Source: Thermoplasmata archaeon
GTDB lineage: Archaea > Thermoplasmatota > Thermoplasmata > Thermoplasmatales > Thermoplasmataceae
Direction of reading: 5' to 3'
DNA length: 5,391 nt
NCBI GenBank assembly: GCA_021801305.1
Contig: JAJYYD010000043.1
Location: forward strand, 1 to 5,391
Below the pieces are notes generated by a model. The model was not told where the DNA came from and did no database searches. It saw only the letters and a program-made list of their open reading frames with translations. Each line of letters opens with the position of its first letter. Position 1 is the stretch's first letter. Shown here in pieces: positions 1 through 4,945 of the stretch. The position numbers and the translations under genes were made by a program.

Positions 1-971
1 CACTGGTAGCGGTTAAACCCGCTTTCCGTTAATGTTATTACTGCTATGAAGGCAAATCCGACCACGAAGAGGTAACTTGAAATGGCTATGGAGAAGAAAA
101 CCATGGCTACCATTATAATTCCCGGCCTTAGAACATAAAAGAGCCTGGAAAATGAACCTGAAACAAACATTCTTCCCACGTATTTCAGGAAGAAGGATGC
201 TGCTCCCAGTATTCCGAAAAGGATGAAAACCGGCCTGAGTGTCAACCCGTCCTTTATGGCAAGTGCCGGGATGAAAACTGTTACCGAGCTCAGTGAAAGT
301 ATGGTTAGTATTTCCACCACTATTATTACAATAAGGAATTCCCTGTTCTTCATACGGCTCAGGCTTTCAACGATTTCTATGGGCCTTCTCACCACCTCCC
401 TTATGTCAAGATGCATGGGTTTTTTGTCGACTGTCTTCTTGAATGGCGAGAATATCATCATTGAGGCTACTGCTGAAAGAATCATTATGAGAGACAGGAT
501 GCCGTATATATATGGCGCTTCCTTTGTGGTAAATGCGGCAAAAATGAAAAATCCAGCAAATGCCCCAACCAGTGATATATTGCTTACCTTTGACTGTGAA
601 TCCTGCCCGTCGAATTTTGCAACTGTTTTCTCCTTGAGGGCAGCCCTGAAGAGAGCACTGAATATGAAAATAAGGATAAATGAATAAAGCACTATACTGA
701 ATGACTTTGCAAGGAATACCAGCGAAGTGGATATTCCCATTGCCATTATTCCTATGACAATGGCATTGTCCGGTCCGGCCATGTTGACATAGAATTTAGA
801 TGGAATTCTTGCCAGGTAACCAACCAGGAGTGAAACGCCCATGATAACGCCAAGGAGATAAAGGGAAATCTTAAGATCATAAAACAGGAAAGGCAGTGCT
901 ACCCATATGACGGAGGTAAAAGCCCCGCTTACTGCGTAAAGGCCCACAATAGAAAGCTGTTCCCGGCTCAT
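1..971 (-). CDS. Major facilitator superfamily-like transporter, C-terminus cut by the window edge
   Basis: Reading the minus strand from the ATG at 971-969 gives 323 residues without a stop before the edge. The protein is very hydrophobic. About six membrane helices lie near residues 8-30, 36-56, 68-87, 89-112, 131-148 and 152-174. A basic, charged loop follows (about 175-209, with FKKTVDKK), then helices near 210-235, 246-268, 281-300 and from 301 on. Six helices, a central cytoplasmic loop and a second bundle is the MFS plan. GYLARIPSKF after helix 2 (51-60) resembles a degenerate MFS motif A. An inner-membrane secondary transporter is therefore inferred; the substrate cannot be told. The ATG is preceded only by a weak AGGT. 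The frame is open upstream to a TAA at 1028-1026 with no ATG, GTG or TTG in between, only CTG and ATT codons, so the ATG is preferred. The first helix starts right after it, as expected. Confidence 0.8.
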   Translation of the reverse strand, partial: MSREQLSIVGLYAVSGAFTSVIWVALPFLFYDLKISLYLLGVIMGVSLLVGYLARIPSKFYVNMAGPDNAIVIGIMAMGISTSLVFLAKSFSIVLYSFILIFIFSALFRAALKEKTVAKFDGQDSQSKVSNISLVGAFAGFFIFAAFTTKEAPYIYGILSLIMILSAVASMMIFSPFKKTVDKKPMHLDIREVVRRPIEIVESLSRMKNREFLIVIIVVEILTILSLSSVTVFIPALAIKDGLTLRPVFILFGILGAASFFLKYVGRMFVSGSFSRLFYVLRPGIIMVAMVFFSIAISSYLFVVGFAFIAVITLTESGFNRYQ

Positions 972-1036
972 GGTACCTGTGCTATTGTCCAGGAATCCTG
1001 AAATTCTGAAAGTTCTAATGGGACGTTATTTTGTAA

Positions 1037-1050
1037 GTGATATTTATCTT
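1037..1050 (-). promoter_or_regulatory. Putative TATA box of the transporter gene
   Basis: On the minus strand this reads AAGATAAATATCAC, an AT-rich archaeal TATA-like element. It predicts transcription from about 1017-1020, giving a leader of about 45 nt before the ATG at 971. It is flanked by a short TGATA/TATCA dyad (1038-1042 and 1051-1055). The CoA-transferase upstream region has a closely similar element, GATAAATAAA at 4823-4814, which supports the call. No experiment backs it. Confidence 0.4.
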
Positions 1051-1093
1051 TATCATTTGTTGGACGAAATTTTTCATTTTTTTCTGAATTGTC

Positions 1094-1167
1094 AATAACT
1101 TTGCCACCCATGACTTCACATTCTCACAGTAACCGCCGAATGCAAAAGCCGAGGTGGCAAAGATATT
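1094..1167. repeat. 15-bp inverted repeat, one mismatch, 44-nt spacer, upstream of tRNA-Phe
   Basis: The left arm at 1094-1108 (AATAACTTTGCCACC) is the reverse complement of the right arm at 1153-1167 (GGTGGCAAAGATATT) except for one base. The inner ten bases, CTTTGCCACC and GGTGGCAAAG, match perfectly. The arms enclose 44 bases with no recognisable gene. The right arm covers the expected BRE/TATA site of the tRNA promoter, and the left arm lies between that and the transporter promoter. It could be an operator for a dimeric or looping regulator, a structured RNA, or the ends of a tiny mobile-element remnant. No immediate target-site duplication is visible. The function is unknown. Confidence 0.7.
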
Positions 1168-1173
1168 AATAAA
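1156..1173 (+). promoter_or_regulatory. Putative BRE/TATA promoter of tRNA-Phe
   Basis: A purine-rich stretch (GGCAAAGA, 1156-1163) runs into TATTAATAAA (1164-1173). The TATA centre lies about 26 nt before the first base of the mature tRNA at 1194, the spacing expected for archaeal TBP/TFB promoters. The BRE part coincides with the right arm of the inverted repeat. A second AT-rich stretch at 1179-1184 (CATATA) is too close to the gene to be the TATA box. Confidence 0.6.
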
Positions 1174-1193
1174 GCAAACATATAAGCAATCAA

Positions 1194-1266
1194 GCCGTGA
1201 TAGCTCAGTTGGGAGAGCGCCAGACTGAAGATCTGGAGGTCGCTGGTTCAATCCCGGCTCACGGCA
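1194..1266 (+). tRNA. tRNA-Phe (anticodon GAA)
   Basis: A complete cloverleaf can be folded. The acceptor arms GCCGTGA (1194-1200) and TCACGGC (1259-1265) pair perfectly, with discriminator A at 1266. The D stem is GCTC/GAGC (1203-1206, 1215-1218). The anticodon stem is CCAGA/TCTGG (1220-1224, 1232-1236) around the loop CTGAAGA, with anticodon GAA at 1227-1229, which reads Phe codons UUC/UUU. The variable loop is AGGTC. The T stem is GCTGG/CCGGC (one G-T pair) around TTCAATC. The gene is 73 nt, has no intron, and does not encode the 3' CCA, which must be added after transcription. It stands alone, divergent from the transporter gene. Confidence 0.97.
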
Positions 1267-1284
1267 TACACTTGAATGACAAAC

Positions 1285-1298
1285 ATTTTTCCCATTTT
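1285..1298 (+). terminator. Oligo-T terminator of tRNA-Phe
   Basis: Two T-runs (TTTTT at 1286-1290 and TTTT at 1295-1298) follow the tRNA by about 20-30 nt with no hairpin before them. Archaeal RNA polymerase commonly stops at such U-tracts, so this is the likely end of the tRNA precursor. Confidence 0.45.
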
Positions 1299-1455
1299 GT
1301 CTTTCCTGGATCTGGATAGATGGCCTTAATTGTGCAAGTTTTTGATTGAGACAGCTTTAATGTGTTGAAAGTGTAATACCACATTCTCATTGAAAAATAA
1401 ACCAGTGATTATTTTACGCTGGCCTGTACTGTGTTTAAGTAGCTGCCTTGTTCAA

Positions 1456-1466
1456 ATTTATATAAA
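1456..1466. promoter_or_regulatory. Orphan TATA box in the gene-poor stretch 1267-1533
   Basis: ATTTATATAAA (1456-1466) is close to an ideal archaeal TATA box and nearly palindromic, so it could work in either direction. Read on the plus strand it would start RNA near 1484-1488, antisense to the 3' end of the winged-helix gene. A 35-codon frame begins at ATG 1481, slightly too early for that start. Read on the minus strand it would start RNA near 1435, running toward the tRNA, where a 43-codon frame begins at 1390. Neither short frame resembles a known protein. Nothing else in 1267-1533 could be supported as a gene. Confidence 0.3.
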
Positions 1467-1522
1467 CGAGTTTTGCCTTTATGAATCCTTATTATGTTAT
1501 TAATAGTGCAATTCTTTTGTCC

Positions 1523-1533
1523 AGTAAAAATAA
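1523..1533 (-). terminator. Possible U-tract terminator of the three-gene unit
   Basis: Directly after the TGA of the winged-helix gene the minus strand reads TTATTTTTACT. Such a U-rich tract just beyond the last gene is a plausible archaeal terminator. No hairpin is present, which is usual for this type. Confidence 0.35.
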
Positions 1534-1800
1534 TCAGCGCCTGAACATCAGTTTTCCTACATGTTTAAGGATCCAGTCCACCAGCAGGTTGTAAGTCCTG
1601 ATTCCCTCTTCCATTACTGAAACTGTCCCATTTTCTTCCTTTATAAGATTTTTCAGGCACATCCAGTCAAAATAGAGCAGGAATTTGTCATATGAGATTT
1701 CTGACGCCCCTGCAAGCCTGGTCTTGTTCATCGGGCCCTTCTCAATGAGGTTTTTTATTACTCTTGCCACAACGTATAGATCTGGTTTAAATTCCTGCAC
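1534..1800 (-). CDS. Small winged helix-turn-helix protein, probable DNA-binding regulator
   Basis: This 88-residue protein has the layout of small archaeal winged-helix proteins of the HTH_45 kind. Helix 1 spans about 7-21 (YVVARVIKNLIEKG region). The helix-turn-helix spans about 26-53, containing KTRLAGASEISYDKFLLYF. A short beta wing follows at 54-64 (KEENGTVSVM), then a long C-terminal helix at 66-84 that probably dimerises. Family assignment is by pattern, not search. No ligand-binding domain or cysteine cluster is present, so an autoregulator or local regulator is inferred. The annotated start is GTG at 1800-1798, which overlaps the end of the membrane-protein gene by 14 nt and implies translational coupling. 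The best Shine-Dalgarno match, GAGGTGG (1826-1820), is too far upstream for that GTG but sits 4 nt before an in-frame ATT (1815-1813), so the true N-terminus may be five residues longer. Confidence 0.8.
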   Translation of the reverse strand: MQEFKPDLYVVARVIKNLIEKGPMNKTRLAGASEISYDKFLLYFDWMCLKNLIKEENGTVSVMEEGIRTYNLLVDWILKHVGKLMFRR

Positions 1801-2464
1801 CCTGGAATTCGAAATAAAACCACCTCAATTCTGCCACAAGATTGTCCATATGCCATAATTCAATGTAACTCTGCTTTATTGTTCTGTCTCCCAGAGCAAC
1901 TATCAAGAGTACAGAACCAAGAAGTACCACGTACAGGTCAATTGGTATTCCAAAAATCCCAGTGACCAATATGCCATACGCAAAGAAAAGGATTACAAAA
2001 ATAATCCCAAGCTCCAGCAGAATGGTCAGGGAACTGATCATTATGAATGCCTGTTTAGCTTTCTTTAGGCTTAACAGGATACCTTCCCAGTCACTTTCCT
2101 CTATTATGCGAATGATGCCGATAATTCCCTCCTTCAGATATTCGTCCCAGCTGTTTTCAACTGGTTTTGTGAAAGGTTTGTGAAGTATTCTGTAAACAAG
2201 TAACGCAGCAACTCCAAAGAGTATCAATACAGGTATTCCAATACCTACCCCATTGGATCCTATCTGGATATATCCCATTGCAGGATTCAATGTTTTCAGA
2301 TCGTAAAGATTTGAAGCGAGTGAAACCAGATTTGCGGCAAGAACCGCAAAAAGGGTTACCATGAAAACCTGCGGGAATTTAGAACCGGATTTCTCATACC
2401 TTAAGGTCGTTTCAAGAGACTTTCTCAGGTCCCTCATTTTCTCCACAGCTTCCTTCTCGTCCAT
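1787..2464 (-). CDS. Four-helix integral membrane protein of unknown function
   Basis: I do not recognise this 225-residue protein. It begins with a charged, probably helical segment (1-30, rich in K, R and E). Predicted membrane helices follow near 31-54 and 72-93. Then come a charged loop at 94-137 (with EESDWEG and KKAKQ), helices near 138-165 and 174-192, and an aromatic, amphipathic tail (193-225). The positive-inside rule puts both ends and the middle loop in the cytoplasm. No transporter or enzyme motif is visible. The ATG at 2464-2462 overlaps the TAA of the preceding gene by one base (TAATG), with AGGTGG at 2476-2471 as ribosome binding site, so the two are co-translated. It lies between a secreted anchored protein and a winged-helix protein, so a role in an envelope complex or signal relay is possible but unproven. 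Confidence 0.75.
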   Translation of the reverse strand: MDEKEAVEKMRDLRKSLETTLRYEKSGSKFPQVFMVTLFAVLAANLVSLASNLYDLKTLNPAMGYIQIGSNGVGIGIPVLILFGVAALLVYRILHKPFTKPVENSWDEYLKEGIIGIIRIIEESDWEGILLSLKKAKQAFIMISSLTILLELGIIFVILFFAYGILVTGIFGIPIDLYVVLLGSVLLIVALGDRTIKQSYIELWHMDNLVAELRWFYFEFQGAGI

Positions 2465-2964
2465 TACAGCCCACCTACCACAACAACTCTTACCTCGGAA
2501 ATATTCTGCACAAATATTGCATAGCTGTTTATTCCATTATTCTCATAAGAACTTATGGCAGTACCCAGAAACGATCTGGAAACATTGTATATCACACCGG
2601 CATCTATTGGACTTGTTGGGGAAACTGTCAGGTTGCCTGCTCCTCCCGATTGATAGCTTTGGCCTGAAAATAACACATTACTGAAATTAAAGTATATACT
2701 TGAACCACAACTTACGGTGACTGAAGTCCCATTCGGCAACGTTACAGTGGATTTGCCTGCAGTTAATCCCTCACTGACGATCGTAAATTTCCCATGTGCA
2801 TCCATTCCATCTGCCACCGCTACGATTATTATGGTGCCGTTCTCTCCGTAACCTTGAGTATAAAAGGAATCTTCATATGATGTGAAACTGCGGTTGATTC
2901 CTATGGTCAGAATAATCATAAACACAAGAACTACTGAAACAGTTTTCCATATCCAGGGCTTCAT
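2464..2964 (-). CDS. Exported protein with N-terminal membrane anchor, rich in N-glycosylation sequons; unknown function
   Basis: This is a 166-residue protein of no family I can name. The N-terminus MKPWIWK is followed by one hydrophobic helix (about 8-23), which is a signal anchor or uncleaved signal peptide. The rest is predicted outside the cell. It is rich in S, T, G, N and V, beta-prone, with one cysteine (C86) and little charge. Six N-X-S/T sequons fall in the ectodomain at N42, N78, N93, N111, N127 and N154, which suits a glycosylated surface protein; archaea glycosylate such sites. It ends in a valine-rich strand, VRVVVVGGL. No lipobox or clear type IV prepilin site is visible. It is the first gene of the three-gene unit. 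ATG 2964-2962 is only weakly preceded by AAGGGAT, and the TATA-like site about 31 nt upstream suggests a very short leader. Confidence 0.75.
   Translation of the reverse strand: MKPWIWKTVSVVLVFMIILTIGINRSFTSYEDSFYTQGYGENGTIIIVAVADGMDAHGKFTIVSEGLTAGKSTVTLPNGTSVTVSCGSSIYFNFSNVLFSGQSYQSGGAGNLTVSPTSPIDAGVIYNVSRSFLGTAISSYENNGINSYAIFVQNISEVRVVVVGGL
2471..2476 (-). promoter_or_regulatory. Ribosome binding site of the four-helix membrane protein
   Basis: AGGTGG on the minus strand lies inside the last codons of the preceding gene, seven bases before the ATG at 2464 when counted from GGTG. It matches the archaeal 16S anti-Shine-Dalgarno and fixes the start at the TAATG overlap. Confidence 0.6.
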
Positions 2965-2988
2965 TGTTATCCCTTATAATCTAGAACA

Positions 2989-3001
2989 GTTTAACATAAA
3001 C
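2989..3001 (-). promoter_or_regulatory. Putative TATA box of the three-gene unit, with dyad
   Basis: The minus strand reads GTTTATGTTAAAC, centred about 31 nt before the ATG at 2964, so transcription would start near 2969 with a leader of only a few bases. The same bases form a perfect dyad (GTTTA, 3-nt spacer, TAAAC). Another TATA-like stretch (TTTATATGA, 3074-3066) could give a longer leader of about 80 nt, in which case the hairpin at 3043-3067 would sit between the box and the start. Confidence 0.4.
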
Positions 3002-3042
3002 GCTCTTTGAGAGTATTTCAGCCATAACTTATGCCATTTGCG

Positions 3043-3067
3043 GATATCGCATAGAAATGCGCATATC
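3043..3067. repeat. 10-bp bulged hairpin plus neighbouring dyads between CoA-transferase and the three-gene unit
   Basis: GATATCGCAT (3043-3052) pairs with ATGCGCATATC (3057-3067) around an AGAA loop, with one unpaired C at 3062. Closer to the operon lie three shorter dyads: CATAA-C-TTATG (3023-3033), CTCT-TTG-AGAG (3003-3013) and GTTTA-ACA-TAAAC (2989-3001). The position fits an operator set for the downstream unit, or a 3'-end structure on the CoA-transferase transcript. Short dyads arise easily by chance; the long one is the most solid. Confidence 0.55.
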
Positions 3068-3084
3068 ATATAAACAAACTGAAT

Positions 3085-3091
3085 CAAAAAG
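3085..3091 (-). terminator. Possible U-tract terminator of the CoA-transferase gene
   Basis: About 25 nt after the TGA (3117-3115) the minus strand reads CTTTTTG, a short T-run of the kind that can stop archaeal RNA polymerase. Earlier TTTAAAATTATT right after the stop is also AT-rich. The call is weak. Confidence 0.3.
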
Positions 3092-3114
3092 ATGGATGAG
3101 AATAATTTTAAACC

Positions 3115-4764
3115 TCATGCTGATTCTTTTCTGATCATATACTTCAGGTTCATCTTGCCTTCTGCATAAACAGGCTGAGGTGTTTCTTTTAGATCGGAAG
3201 CAATAACAGGCTTGAACTCCATCTTATCCAGAATATCCCTGTCAATGTCCACTCCCTTAGCTATCTCTGTAAGGATCAGGCCCCTGCTGTCCAGGCTGAA
3301 TACACAACGCTCAGTAAAGAATTTTACTTCTTTTGAATACTTTACCGCCTCTTTTCCACTGAAGAATATCTTGTAAACGTCCTTCACGAACTTTACCAGG
3401 TCACCGTCTTTTTTGATGTGAATCCCATTTTTGTCGAAAGATATATCAGTTTTCCCCGCTGTGAAGCTCCCCGCAAAATAGGCCCTTGGTGTTCCTTCAG
3501 CTATAACTGGAAATCCGCCCGGACCCGTAAGTTTTCCCGGAATGTATGAGGGGTTGACGTTTCCAAACCTGTCAACCTGCAGGAATCCCAGGGATGCCAC
3601 GTCTATGATTCCTCCCTCGTAGTTGGAGAACATATCCGGTATGGTTGATACGGCAAACGCTCCAAGAGACACTCCAAAGTCAGGGCCGGTAAGGGCAAGT
3701 CCTCCCCACGGTCCCGATTCAACAACTGAAACTATGTTTCTTGATAATTCTTCCCTTGATATTATGCCTGAGATCAGGGATGGTATTCCCACCCCCAGAT
3801 TGATGAGTATAGGCGGGCCTTTTGAATTTATAACGGAAACCAGTTCAATTGCAACTCTTCTTGCTATTACTTCCTGTGACTGCGGTATATTTTTCTCTGC
3901 ACCGTCTCCCGGAAAATCCCTTGAATTCCATGGATTGGACTTGAATGAGGCCCTGGGATCGTAATAGAAAGAACTGGCCTGCCAGTTATAATTTTCTGGT
4001 GAAGGAACAACAAAATCTACAAGCGGATATGGAATTTCAACATTCCTGGGCGGGACTGACATGTCTCCGAGATACTTCTTCACCTGTGCAATGACCGTTC
4101 CTGGGTTTGGCCTGGCCCTTGTTGCCTGTGCAATGGCCATTACAGTTCCCCTTATTGGTTCATCATCCATTGTCAGGTTTCCGTACCTGTCGGCAAATGT
4201 GGTTCGAACGAATGCAATTTCAGGCTTTGGAGATCTGTATAAAAGATAATCCTCGTCCGAGATGCTGAATTTTGAAATGGTGCATTCCTTTGCCTGATCA
4301 GCTTTTGAATTAAGAGCCCCTGAATCCACCTCAGGGTCCAGATACGTCCCAAGTCCGATTTTTGTGAGCAGGCCAGGTCTTCCTGATGCAATTTCCCTGA
4401 ACCAGTACGCAGTTATGCCTATTGGCCAGCCATATACCTGGAAACTGTTTTCAACGGTCATTCTCTGCAGCCATGGAGAAAATCCCATGAATGGAACAAG
4501 CATGCCCCTTATGAAATCCTCATTGCCTTTCTCATATGCATCCTTCAGCACTTCATCAAGCGCTCTTCCTGATGAAGCTGGAAGAGCATCAGTCTCAATG
4601 AAAAGAGATCTGGGATGCCCAGTGGATGTGTATTTTTCATACAGGGATTTTATGAGGTATTCCGGTGTTGTGGCCATGTTGAAACCGGAAATTGCCAGAA
4701 CAGAACCATCCTTTACGCAGTCCAGAAAACTCATATCGCCGAATTCCAGTATTTCAGGTCTCAA
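3115..4764 (-). CDS. Family I CoA-transferase, fused alpha-beta (acetate/propionate CoA-transferase, YdiF type)
   Basis: This 549-residue cytoplasmic enzyme should move CoA between a short-chain acyl-CoA and a free carboxylic acid through a glutamyl-CoA thioester. Both halves of the family are fused. The alpha-type part (about 1-290) opens with VLAISGF (22-28) and has SGRPGLLTKIGLGTYLDP (127-144) and FADRYGN (190-196). The beta-type part (about 295-549) has INLGVGIPSLI (321-331), the catalytic motif ESGPWGG with Glu349, then GGIIDVASLGFLQVDRFGN (384-402) and AGSFTAG (431-437). The length is near that of E. coli YdiF, and no key segment is missing. The exact acid used cannot be read off; acetate, propionate or a branched or oxo acid are all possible. 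The start is TTG (4764-4762), backed by a GGGGTG ribosome site. The ATG at 4779-4777 just upstream is out of frame and stops after three codons. It is divergent from the hydrolase gene. Confidence 0.93.
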   Translation of the reverse strand: MRPEILEFGDMSFLDCVKDGSVLAISGFNMATTPEYLIKSLYEKYTSTGHPRSLFIETDALPASSGRALDEVLKDAYEKGNEDFIRGMLVPFMGFSPWLQRMTVENSFQVYGWPIGITAYWFREIASGRPGLLTKIGLGTYLDPEVDSGALNSKADQAKECTISKFSISDEDYLLYRSPKPEIAFVRTTFADRYGNLTMDDEPIRGTVMAIAQATRARPNPGTVIAQVKKYLGDMSVPPRNVEIPYPLVDFVVPSPENYNWQASSFYYDPRASFKSNPWNSRDFPGDGAEKNIPQSQEVIARRVAIELVSVINSKGPPILINLGVGIPSLISGIISREELSRNIVSVVESGPWGGLALTGPDFGVSLGAFAVSTIPDMFSNYEGGIIDVASLGFLQVDRFGNVNPSYIPGKLTGPGGFPVIAEGTPRAYFAGSFTAGKTDISFDKNGIHIKKDGDLVKFVKDVYKIFFSGKEAVKYSKEVKFFTERCVFSLDSRGLILTEIAKGVDIDRDILDKMEFKPVIASDLKETPQPVYAEGKMNLKYMIRKESA

Positions 4765-4769
4765 TTTAA

Positions 4770-4775
4770 CACCCC
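4770..4775 (-). promoter_or_regulatory. Ribosome binding site that fixes the TTG start of the CoA-transferase
   Basis: GGGGTG on the minus strand ends five bases before the TTG at 4764. Its GGTG core matches the archaeal anti-Shine-Dalgarno. No ATG, GTG or TTG occurs in the same frame nearby upstream, so the TTG start is well supported. Confidence 0.65.
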
Positions 4776-4813
4776 ATAATTTTTTGGTTATCCGTATAGA
4801 AATAGCTGCAGTG

Positions 4814-4823
4814 TTTATTTATC
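4814..4823 (-). promoter_or_regulatory. Putative TATA box of the CoA-transferase gene
   Basis: GATAAATAAA on the minus strand predicts a transcript start near 4792-4795, which leaves a leader of about 30 nt containing the GGGGTG ribosome site. This agrees with the gene using a Shine-Dalgarno signal. The element resembles the one before the transporter gene. Confidence 0.45.
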
Positions 4824-4907
4824 TTGTTTGTTGACATGATATTTCAATAATATACTGCAATTGATTCTGGAACTGAAGTTTTCCTTTCCCTGAAATTATG
4901 GGCAATG

Positions 4908-4916
4908 TTTTTAAAA
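4908..4916 (+). promoter_or_regulatory. Putative TATA box of the hydrolase gene
   Basis: TTTTTAAAA is centred about 34 nt before the ATG at 4946, so the RNA would start roughly 8 nt before the ATG and be almost leaderless. This fits the lack of a clear Shine-Dalgarno site (only GTGG at 4937-4940). The second AT-rich stretch at 4924-4935 is too close to the ATG to be the main box. Confidence 0.45.
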
Positions 4917-4945
4917 CCTGAGGGATTTAAAGATAAGTGGTTTTT

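Noticed and set aside
223..687. A 154-codon plus-strand frame
   Set aside because: It lies wholly opposite the transporter gene, has no promoter or ribosome site, and its translation has no family look; the minus-strand frame has clear membrane helices.
1015..1251. A 78-codon minus-strand frame starting inside the tRNA
   Set aside because: Its first 18 or so residues (NQRPPDLQSGALPTELSR) are the familiar false translation of a tRNA read backwards, and the rest is spacer with no recognisable domain.
1259..1390. A 43-codon minus-strand frame between the tRNA and the orphan TATA box
   Set aside because: Its stop lies inside the tRNA acceptor stem, the product matches nothing I know, and there is no ribosome site. 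It is too short to support.
1481..1588. A 35-codon plus-strand frame just after the orphan TATA box
   Set aside because: The ATG lies slightly before the expected transcript start, and most of the frame is antisense to the winged-helix gene.
1962..2684. Two plus-strand frames at 1962-2183 and 2361-2684
   Set aside because: Both run opposite the membrane and secreted protein genes and have no start signals or recognisable content.
2464..2964. A type IV pilin or archaellin identity for the exported protein
   Set aside because: The N-terminus lacks a clear prepilin peptidase site and the typical long hydrophobic stalk right after it. A simple signal anchor fits better.
3623..4834. Three plus-strand frames (3623-3964, 4061-4249, 4364-4834) and one minus-strand frame (4173-4391)
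   Set aside because: All overlap the CoA-transferase, whose conserved motifs run through the whole length, so these are shadow frames.
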